Shown in pieces: positions 1 to 5,022 of a DNA stretch of 6,700 nt. The stretch covers positions 1-6,700 of the forward strand of contig JARICQ010000008.1 in NCBI GenBank assembly GCA_029264075.1, in the 5' to 3' direction. The notes under the pieces are model-generated. The model was not told the origin of the DNA and did no database searches. It was given only the letters and a program-made list of their open reading frames with translations. The DNA comes from Tissierellaceae bacterium (GTDB taxonomy: Bacteria; Bacillota; Clostridia; Tissierellales; Tissierellaceae). Every line of letters begins with the position of its first letter. Within the stretch, counting starts at the first letter, position 1. Position numbers and translations under genes: made by a program.

Positions 1-33
1 TCTGATAATATATTAAGGTAGTTTAGACAATTT

Positions 34-42
34 GAGAGGTGG
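34..42 (+). promoter_or_regulatory. Ribosome binding site of the radical SAM gene
   Basis: GAGAGGTGG lies six bases before the ATG at 49 and is a good Shine-Dalgarno match, supporting that start. The rest of positions 1-48 holds no gene that I can identify. All three forward frames reach a stop within the first 21 bases, so it could contain the last few codons of an upstream gene. I see no convincing promoter or terminator there. Confidence 0.7.
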
Positions 43-48
43 AAATAT

Positions 49-1893
49 ATGATAGATGCAGAAAAATTAGATAGGATTCTTAAAAAGGTTGAGAAGCCTG
101 CTAGATATATAGGTATGGAAGAAAACTCTGTAGTCAAAGATTTGGAGAAGGTGAAGGTTAAGTTTGCCTTTTGCTTTCCAGATATCTACGATGTAGGAAT
201 GTCTCACTTGGGACTCCACATCATATACAATTTAATCAATGACCAAGAGGAGTATGCTTGTGAGAGAGTATTCTCTCCTTGGACAGATATGGAAGATTTT
301 ATGAGAGAAGACAATATTCCCCTATATACATTGGAGAATAAGGAAGAAATCAAGAATTTTGATTTTCTTGGCTTCACACTTCAATATGAAATGAGTTATA
401 CAAATATATTAAATATTTTAGATTTAGGAGAAATCCCTCTGCTTTCAAAGGATAGAGGAGAGGAAGATCCTCTAGTGATAGCAAGTGGACCTTGTGTCTA
501 CAATCCAGAGCCAATAGCAGATTTTATAGACTTTTTCCTAGTGGGAGAAGGAGAAGAAATAACACTTGAAATACTAGACTTATACAAGCTTCACAAGGAA
601 AATGGTGGAGATAGAAAGGGTTTTTTGAAGGAAGTTGTAAAATTAGAGGGTATATATGTTCCTAGTTTTTATGAAATTGAATACAAGGAAGATGATACCA
701 TAAAAGAGATGAAGAGAATAGTAGAAGAGGCCCCAACTAGTGTGAAAAAGAGAATGATATTGGATCTTGATACTATGTATTCTCCTGAGAAGATGATTGT
801 ACCTCTTATAGAGACTGTGCATGATAGAGTAAGCATGGAAATATTTAGGGGATGTACTCATGGATGTAGATTTTGCCAGGCTGGTATGACCTATAGGCCT
901 ATCAGAGAAAAATCAGTTGATAGGGTTGTAGAATTAGCAGAGAAACTAGTAAAGAGTACAGGATATGAAAATGTTTCTCTTTCATCTCTTAGTTCTTGCG
1001 ACTATTCAGAGCTCTACCTTCTCATATCAAAACTGATGGAAACATTTGAAGATAAAAAGGTAGGTATATCCCTACCCTCACTTAGGCTTGATAGTTTTAG
1101 CATAGATATACTAAAGGAGATAGAGAGGGTTAGAAAATCAGGCCTTACATTTGCACCTGAGGCTGGAAGCCAAAGACTTAGGGATGTAATCAATAAGGGA
1201 ATAACAGAAGAAGATTTGGTGAATACAATAAGCTATATATTTGATGAGGGATGGTCGACTGTCAAACTTTACTTTATGCTAGGACTCCCAACAGAAACAG
1301 ATGAAGATGTATTGGGAATAAAGGATTTAGCCTATCTTGTAAAAGATTTATTTTTTGACAGGCCAAAAGAAGACAGAAAGGGCAACTTGAAAGTTACAGC
1401 ATCAGCAGCCTGCTTTGTTCCCAAGCCATTTACTCCTTTTCAGTGGGTAGGACAAACTACAATGGATGAATTTTATAGGAGGATCTACCTTCTAAGAGAT
1501 GAAATAAAGGACCCCAAGATTAAATTCAACTATCACGATCCCAAGCTTAGCTATATGGAGGGTGTAATAGCTCGTGGGGATAGAAGACTATCGAGTCTGA
1601 TTTTAAGAGCCTTTGAAAAAGGATGCAAGTTTGATGGCTGGAGCGAACATTTCAAATATGAAACTTGGCTAGAGGCTATGGATGAGCTTGGAATAGATGG
1701 GGAATTCTATGCAAATAGAAAAAGAGATGAAGATGAAGTATTTGCCTGGGACTTTATAGATATAGGAGTATCAAAAGAATATTTGAAAAAAGAATACCAT
1801 AGGGCAATTTCAGAAGAAACAACTAGTGACTGTAGGGACGGATGTAGGTCTTGCGGTATATCTGATTGTGTGATGAGAGGTGTTTATAGTTGA
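49..1893 (+). CDS. B12-binding-like/radical SAM protein, TIGR03960-like, function unknown
   Basis: This 614-residue protein is of the usual length for the TIGR03960 family of uncharacterised radical SAM proteins. An N-terminal cobalamin-binding-like region (roughly residues 30-200) contains YDVGMSHLG and GEGEE (166-170) but no obvious DxHxxG cobalamin ligand motif. The radical SAM core begins at the CxxxCxxC cluster (C269, C273, C276), which should hold a 4Fe-4S cluster and bind S-adenosylmethionine. Further family-like motifs are APEAGS (369-374), GLPTET (412-417) and FVPKPFTPF (456-464). The extreme C-terminus adds four cysteines (C595, C599, C602, C607), a possible second Fe-S or metal site. 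No signal peptide or membrane segment is visible, so the protein is probably cytoplasmic. The stop codon overlaps the start of the DUF2344 gene, so the two are likely translated together and act together. Family assignment is firm; substrate and reaction are unknown. Confidence 0.9.
   Translation: MIDAEKLDRILKKVEKPARYIGMEENSVVKDLEKVKVKFAFCFPDIYDVGMSHLGLHIIYNLINDQEEYACERVFSPWTDMEDFMREDNIPLYTLENKEEIKNFDFLGFTLQYEMSYTNILNILDLGEIPLLSKDRGEEDPLVIASGPCVYNPEPIADFIDFFLVGEGEEITLEILDLYKLHKENGGDRKGFLKEVVKLEGIYVPSFYEIEYKEDDTIKEMKRIVEEAPTSVKKRMILDLDTMYSPEKMIVPLIETVHDRVSMEIFRGCTHGCRFCQAGMTYRPIREKSVDRVVELAEKLVKSTGYENVSLSSLSSCDYSELYLLISKLMETFEDKKVGISLPSLRLDSFSIDILKEIERVRKSGLTFAPEAGSQRLRDVINKGITEEDLVNTISYIFDEGWSTVKLYFMLGLPTETDEDVLGIKDLAYLVKDLFFDRPKEDRKGNLKVTASAACFVPKPFTPFQWVGQTTMDEFYRRIYLLRDEIKDPKIKFNYHDPKLSYMEGVIARGDRRLSSLILRAFEKGCKFDGWSEHFKYETWLEAMDELGIDGEFYANRKRDEDEVFAWDFIDIGVSKEYLKKEYHRAISEETTSDCRDGCRSCGISDCVMRGVYS
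1875..1882 (+). promoter_or_regulatory. Ribosome binding site inside the radical SAM gene, sets the TTG start at 1890
   Basis: GAGAGGTG sits seven bases before the TTG at 1890, inside the last codons of the upstream gene. It is the best evidence that translation of the DUF2344 protein starts at this TTG. The start overlaps the upstream stop as TTGA (1890-1893), the usual arrangement for translational coupling. Confidence 0.7.
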
Positions 1894-2588
1894 TCTTAAG
1901 GCTTGCATTTAACAAAAGAAGTTATTTAAAATATATAGGACACTTAGATTTGCTGAGACTATTTCAAAGAACTATCAACAAGACTGAGATAGATATAAAA
2001 TACTCTCAAGGTTTCAATCCACACCCTAGAATATCTATAGCAAGCCCCCTATCCCTAGGAATAGAGAGCATGGAAGAATATGTGGATATAGAATTGAACA
2101 CAGAAATGCCAGTAGAAGAGTTTATTGATAGGATGAATAGGGCTCTTCCAAAGGGAATAGAGATATTAAGGGGAAAATATATAGATACAAAAAAACCAGT
2201 AGCCGCTATGATTGCCTGGGCATTCTATGAGATTACATTTAAGACAGAGACTATTTTAACTAGAGAAGAAATCGATTTCAAAATCAAGGACTATATCTCT
2301 AGAGAAGAGATAATTATATTAAAAAAGAGAAGAAAAAAGAGAAGAAAAATAGAAACAGAGGTAGATATAAGAGCTTTGATAGCCAATCTAAATTTAAAGA
2401 CAGTTGATAGTAATAGGATTACTCTAGAAAGCTTGTTAAAGACTGGTGGAGATGGAAATCTAAAACCAATAGAGCTAGTTAAATCTATCAGTGTAGAAGA
2501 AGAGATGGGTGTGGATTTGGAATCAGTAAATATCAAGCGGATCCACCTATATGCAGAAGAAAATGGTGAGATCTACAAGCCCGTATAG
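1890..2588 (+). CDS. DUF2344 family protein (TIGR03936-like), radical SAM partner
   Basis: The protein has 232 residues and an N-terminus typical of the DUF2344/TIGR03936 family: YIGHLDLLRLFQR (residues 15-27, with H18 and D20), QGFNPHPRIS (40-49), then SPLSLGIES and an EEYVDIEL segment. The family has no established function. In many bacteria the same domain is fused to the C-terminus of the TIGR03960 radical SAM protein, which is the gene immediately upstream here, so the two products probably form a complex. A very basic stretch (KKRRKKRRK, residues 145-153) is encoded by a perfect 12-bp tandem repeat and could contact RNA; that is inference. The start is TTG, supported by a good SD and a four-base overlap with the upstream stop. 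No membrane segment or signal peptide is visible. Identity to the family is clear; any role in RNA modification is speculative. Confidence 0.87.
   Translation: MILRLAFNKRSYLKYIGHLDLLRLFQRTINKTEIDIKYSQGFNPHPRISIASPLSLGIESMEEYVDIELNTEMPVEEFIDRMNRALPKGIEILRGKYIDTKKPVAAMIAWAFYEITFKTETILTREEIDFKIKDYISREEIIILKKRRKKRRKIETEVDIRALIANLNLKTVDSNRITLESLLKTGGDGNLKPIELVKSISVEEEMGVDLESVNIKRIHLYAEENGEIYKPV
2321..2344 (+). repeat. Perfect 12-bp tandem repeat, two copies
   Basis: The unit AAAAAAGAGAAG occurs twice in direct succession (2321-2332 and 2333-2344), followed by a partial third copy AAAAA (2345-2349). It is in frame with the DUF2344 gene and encodes the duplicated KKRR motif. Because the unit is 12 bases long, gain or loss of a copy would keep the reading frame. 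Confidence 0.85.
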
Positions 2589-2595
2589 AAGGAGA
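2587..2595 (+). promoter_or_regulatory. Ribosome binding site of the RNase E/G gene
   Basis: AGAAGGAGA overlaps the stop codon of the DUF2344 gene and ends five bases before the ATG at 2601. Only twelve bases separate the two genes, so the RNase gene is probably in the same transcript as the radical SAM pair. Confidence 0.75.
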
Positions 2596-2600
2596 ACTAG

Positions 2601-3830
2601 ATGAATTATATTTTTATAGATTCAAAAGATAAGAGAGAAATGGTTGGCTTAGTTGAAAATGATAGATTGGTTGAATTTTATATAGAGGAAAAAAGAAATA
2701 AAAAAATATTTGGAAACATCTATAGGGCCAGGGTAGATAAAGTTGTCAGTGGAATAGATGCAGCCTTTATAGATATAGGAAGAGAAAGGAATGCATACCT
2801 TCATGTAAATCAAGTAAGATCAGGCGATATGAATTCTAGAGCTGTCAAAGATAAAATAGGAGATCTATTAAAAGAAGGCCAAGAAATAATAGTTCAAGTT
2901 ACAAAAGAAGAAGTTGGAGAAAAGGGTGCCAAGCTTACTAATCACATAGAGCTTAAGGGAAGGTATATTGTGCTTACGCCCTATTCTAAGACTATAAGCA
3001 TTTCAAAAAAAATAGATAAAAAAGAAAGAGATAGGCTTTTAAGCTATTCAAAAGAATTTGTGAAAGATGATATTGGCTTTATAATTAGAACAGCTGCAAA
3101 GGGTATTGAAATAGAAAAGATAAGAGATGAATATAATATACTATTTGAAAGATATAAAAAAATCGAAAGAGAAAGAAACTTTCTACCCTGTCCAAAGCTC
3201 ATATACTCTGAAGGAGATATTGGATATCAAATAATTAGAGATCTCTTCAATGAAGATATTGAAAAGATTAAAGTAAATAGAGAGTCCTACTATGAAGACC
3301 TACTCATTATGGAGGAAAGTCATCCATTTAAGTTTTCACATAAATTGGTCCTAGATAAAGACTTTTCTATTTCATTAGACCAAAAATTAAGTAGGGAGAT
3401 TAGAAATTCACTAATTAGAAAAGTAGAACTTAAAAGTGGTGCATATTTAATCGTAGACCAATTAGAAGCCCTAAGTGTTATAGATGTAAATAGTGGAAAA
3501 TTTACAAAAACAAATTCCTTAAGGGACACTGTGATAAAAACAAATATAGAAGCGGCCCTAGAAATAGCAAGGCAGATTAGGCTAAGAGATATTGGTGGAA
3601 TAATCCTAGTTGATTTTATTGATATGAAAAACAAAGAAGATGAAGATAGGCTTCTGGCTATACTAAAGAAAGAACTAGCTAGAGATAGAAACAAGACAAG
3701 ACTAGTAGATATAACTGGACTTGGGCTGGTAGAGCTGGTTAGAAGAAAGAGACGAAAATCATCTATATCAAAATATTATTCTATTTGTCCTAAATGTGAA
3801 GGACTTGGGAAGATTTTCATTGACATTTAG
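2601..3830 (+). CDS. rng: Ribonuclease E/G family endoribonuclease, short C-terminus
   Basis: The protein (409 residues) is an endoribonuclease of the RNase E/G family, which cleaves single-stranded AU-rich RNA and processes rRNA and mRNA. An S1 RNA-binding domain covers about residues 36-118 (GNIYRARVDKVVSGIDAAF, then EKGAKLTNHIELKGRYIVLTP). The DNase I-like catalytic core has IDVNSGKF with D295 and N297, and DFIDM with D338. Their spacing matches D303, N305 and D346 of E. coli RNase E. The zinc-link CPKC (C396, C399) is also at the matching distance from the first aspartate. The protein ends ten residues after C399, so the small C-terminal domain present in E. coli RNase E and RNase G is missing. 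All catalytic residues are present, so it is probably active. The -35 box of the rplU promoter lies within its final codons. The family call is secure; the choice between RNase G and RNase E is by convention, as there is no scaffold domain. Confidence 0.93.
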   Translation: MNYIFIDSKDKREMVGLVENDRLVEFYIEEKRNKKIFGNIYRARVDKVVSGIDAAFIDIGRERNAYLHVNQVRSGDMNSRAVKDKIGDLLKEGQEIIVQVTKEEVGEKGAKLTNHIELKGRYIVLTPYSKTISISKKIDKKERDRLLSYSKEFVKDDIGFIIRTAAKGIEIEKIRDEYNILFERYKKIERERNFLPCPKLIYSEGDIGYQIIRDLFNEDIEKIKVNRESYYEDLLIMEESHPFKFSHKLVLDKDFSISLDQKLSREIRNSLIRKVELKSGAYLIVDQLEALSVIDVNSGKFTKTNSLRDTVIKTNIEAALEIARQIRLRDIGGIILVDFIDMKNKEDEDRLLAILKKELARDRNKTRLVDITGLGLVELVRRKRRKSSISKYYSICPKCEGLGKIFIDI

Positions 3831-3848
3831 CTTATATTTTGTTAAGAT
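3820..3848 (+). promoter_or_regulatory. Predicted sigma-A-type promoter for rplU-prp-rpmA
   Basis: A perfect -35 box TTGACA (3820-3825) is followed by a 17-bp spacer and the -10 box TAAGAT (3843-3848), which matches TATAAT at four of six positions including the key first TA and final AT. TG at 3840-3841 makes it an extended -10. The -35 box lies inside the last codons of the RNase gene. The predicted transcription start is near 3855, just before the L21 leader. This is seen by pattern only; there is no experimental start-site evidence. Confidence 0.65.
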
Positions 3849-3854
3849 GGTCTA

Positions 3855-3930
3855 GTATGTAAGCCACACAATCTGGGTATTAAGTCTGAAGAGCACCCTG
3901 TATTGGTGAGACTGGTAATGGGAGGTGCAA
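3855..3930 (+). promoter_or_regulatory. L21 ribosomal protein leader RNA (L21_leader type)
   Basis: The untranslated stretch before rplU resembles the L21 leader known upstream of rplU in Firmicutes (Rfam L21_leader), thought to control the operon in cis. A conserved-looking segment AAGCCACACAATCTGGGT (3861-3878) is followed by a hairpin. In the hairpin AGTCT (3883-3887) pairs with AGACT (3909-3913), and CACC (3894-3897) pairs with GGTG (3905-3908). It has a one-sided GAAGAG bulge and a 7-base loop (3898-3904). The rplU SD follows at 3920-3927. GCACC (3893-3897) can instead pair with GGTGC (3924-3928) within the SD, giving a possible closed form. The ligand, presumably L21 itself or a ribosomal complex, is inferred from other ribosomal leaders and cannot be read from the sequence. 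The 5' boundary follows the predicted promoter. Confidence 0.72.
3920..3927 (+). promoter_or_regulatory. Ribosome binding site deciding the rplU start
   Basis: GGGAGGTG lies eight bases before the ATG at 3936. It shows that L21 starts there and not at the upstream in-frame TTG (3903) or GTG (3906), which lie inside the leader hairpin. Confidence 0.85.
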
Positions 3931-3935
3931 GTTTA

Positions 3936-4247
3936 ATGTATGCAGTTATAGAAACAGGTGGGAAACAATATAGAGTTAAACAAGGTGATGTCTTATTTGT
4001 AGAGAAACTAGATGCTGATGAAGGAGATACGATAGATATAGACAAGGTTCTTCTAGTATCTAATGAAGGAAATGTTTCTGCGGGCAAGCCTTATGTTGAC
4101 GGAGCTAAAGTTGAAGCTAAAGTTTTAGAGCAAGGGAAAGCAAAAAAAATCATTGTCTTTAAAATCAAAGCTAAGAAAAACTATAGAAAAAAGCAAGGAC
4201 ATCGTCAACCATTTACAAAGTTAAAAATTGAGAGCATAGTAGGTTAA
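3936..4247 (+). CDS. rplU: 50S ribosomal protein L21
   Basis: The product is ribosomal protein L21 (bL21), a 23S rRNA-binding protein of the large subunit. It starts MYAVIETGGKQYRVKQGD, the family signature, and at 103 residues is one longer than B. subtilis L21. The C-terminal part contains KIKAKKNYRKKQGHRQPFT, the basic rRNA-binding tail typical of the family. The start at 3936 is chosen because of the preceding SD and because L21 proteins begin at this MYA(V/I)I sequence; the upstream extension in frame is not family-like. It is the first gene of the rplU-prp-rpmA unit, has its own predicted promoter and leader, and is separated from prp by four bases. Confidence 0.97.
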   Translation: MYAVIETGGKQYRVKQGDVLFVEKLDADEGDTIDIDKVLLVSNEGNVSAGKPYVDGAKVEAKVLEQGKAKKIIVFKIKAKKNYRKKQGHRQPFTKLKIESIVG

Positions 4248-4251
4248 TTAG

Positions 4252-4608
4252 ATGATAAGAGTTAAGATATACAAGGATAAAAATGGCTATATAAGAAGAT
4301 ACTCCATAAGTGGTCATTCAAATTATGCCGAATATGGATTTGATATAGTTTGTGCAGGAGTTTCTGCTCTTAGCCAAACAGCACTAATTTCCCTTGTAGA
4401 AGTATGTGATATAGAAGAAAAAAGTATAAAATATAAAATAGATGATAAGACAGGATTTCTTGACGTTAGATTATCCAAAGATATCCAAATTCTCAAGCTA
4501 GAGAAGAGTCAAATACTACTTAAATCTCTAGTTATTGGGATAGAATCAATAATTAAAAATTATCCGGATTATATAAACCTTGAATATAGGAGGTGCAGTC
4601 ATGATTAG
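4252..4608 (+). CDS. prp: Ribosomal-processing cysteine protease Prp (YsxB family)
   Basis: Prp is the cysteine protease that removes the N-terminal extension of ribosomal protein L27 in Firmicutes. The 118-residue protein has the family signature GHSNYAEYGFDIVCAGVS, with the catalytic pair H22 and C34 at the same positions as in S. aureus Prp. It lies between rplU and rpmA, its usual place, and its substrate is the next gene product. Its SD is weak (at best TAGTAGG at 4237-4243, inside the end of rplU), so translation probably depends on ribosomes finishing rplU and may be kept low. Its last eight bases overlap rpmA. No signal peptide is seen; it should act in the cytoplasm on L27 before or during 50S assembly. 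Confidence 0.94.
   Translation: MIRVKIYKDKNGYIRRYSISGHSNYAEYGFDIVCAGVSALSQTALISLVEVCDIEEKSIKYKIDDKTGFLDVRLSKDIQILKLEKSQILLKSLVIGIESIIKNYPDYINLEYRRCSHD
4588..4595 (+). promoter_or_regulatory. Ribosome binding site deciding the rpmA start
   Basis: AGGAGGTG is a near-perfect SD located inside the 3' end of prp, five bases before the ATG at 4601. It rules out the in-frame TTG at 4580, and it should give L27 far stronger translation than Prp. Confidence 0.85.
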
Positions 4609-4894
4609 ATTGAATTTACAATTATTTGCTTCTAAAAAAGGAGTAGGTAGCTCGAGAAACGGTAGAGACAGTGTTGGTAGAAGACTTGGAGTCAAAAGAG
4701 GAGATGGACAATTTGTTTTATCTGGAAATATCCTTGTAAGACAAAGAGGAACCAAAATCCACCCAGGCAACAATGTAGGGCGAGGCAAAGATGATACACT
4801 ATTTGCAACTGTCGACGGATTAGTTAAGTTTGAAAGAAAAGGCAAAAATAGAAAACAAGTTAGCGTTTATACTGTAGAAGAAGAGTTAGCATAA
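4601..4894 (+). CDS. rpmA: 50S ribosomal protein L27 precursor with Prp-cleaved N-terminus
   Basis: Ribosomal protein L27 (bL27), whose N-terminal tail reaches the peptidyl transferase centre. The 97-residue precursor begins MIRLNLQLF-ASKKGVG, close to the S. aureus form MLKLNLQFF-ASKKG, where Prp cuts between F9 and A10. By analogy the mature protein would start at A10 (codon at 4628). The core holds the family motifs SSRNGRDSVGRRLG, ILVRQRGTKIHPG and NVGRGKDDTLFA. The start at 4601 follows from the SD and the family's N-terminus. It overlaps prp by eight bases in a different frame and is the last gene before an intrinsic terminator. The assignment is certain; the cleavage site is inferred from S. 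aureus. Confidence 0.97.
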   Translation: MIRLNLQLFASKKGVGSSRNGRDSVGRRLGVKRGDGQFVLSGNILVRQRGTKIHPGNNVGRGKDDTLFATVDGLVKFERKGKNRKQVSVYTVEEELA

Positions 4895-4898
4895 ATTC

Positions 4899-4930
4899 TA
4901 AGCTTACCAATTAGGTAAGCTTATATTTTT
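4899..4930 (+). terminator. Intrinsic (Rho-independent) terminator after rpmA
   Basis: TAAGCTTACC (4899-4908) and GGTAAGCTTA (4914-4923) form a perfect 10-bp stem with a five-base AATTA loop. The tail TATTTTT follows (4924-4930). It begins four bases after the rpmA stop and should end the rplU-prp-rpmA transcript. The tail is interrupted by one A, so some read-through to obg is possible. Confidence 0.88.
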
Positions 4931-4962
4931 ATCTAATATTAAATAATTTAAAATAGTATGGG

Positions 4963-4968
4963 TATAAT
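4963..4968 (+). promoter_or_regulatory. Predicted -10 box of an obg promoter
   Basis: A perfect TATAAT lies between the rpmA terminator and obg, in the only intergenic gap of any size (4931-5022). The -35 region is poor: TAAATA at 4940-4945 with a 17-bp spacer matches TTGACA at only three positions, and there is no TG extension. A start near 4975 would leave a leader of about 48 bases before obg. The preceding terminator makes a separate promoter here likely. Confidence 0.55.
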
Positions 4969-5022
4969 GTAAATAGTCAATATAAAATTTAGAAATTGCT
5001 TAAATAATGAGGATGATGATAA

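Noticed and set aside
643..861. Open frame on the - strand inside the radical SAM gene, and similar ones at 2291-2536, 3320-3694, 3842-4087, 4546-4845, 5355-5543 and 6369-6656
   Set aside because: All lie antisense to well-supported genes or the leader. Their products are low-complexity (for example Ser/Leu/Phe-rich) and resemble no family I recognise.
3005..3012. A8 run in the RNase gene as a programmed frameshift site
   Set aside because: The reading frame is intact on both sides with family-like sequence, and no stimulatory structure or alternative product is evident. Homopolymers are common in such AT-rich DNA.
3845..3874. Hairpin AGAT (3845-3848) with ATCT (3871-3874) as part of the L21 leader
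   Set aside because: The 5' arm lies in the -10 box of the predicted promoter and would not be in the main transcript; only four pairs form.
3875..3913. A stable pseudoknot combining GGGT/ACCC (3875-3878 with 3895-3898) and AGTCT/AGACT (3883-3887 with 3909-3913)
   Set aside because: The first helix has only four pairs and competes with the CACC/GGTG stem. I keep it only as one of the alternative pairings, not as a feature.
3903..3935. An N-terminal extension of L21 starting at TTG 3903
   Set aside because: The extra residues are not family-like, lie in the leader hairpin, and the strong SD at 3920-3927 points to ATG 3936.
4580..4600. An N-terminal extension of L27 starting at TTG 4580
   Set aside because: The SD AGGAGGTG lies inside this extension and serves ATG 4601, which gives the expected MIRLNLQLF N-terminus.
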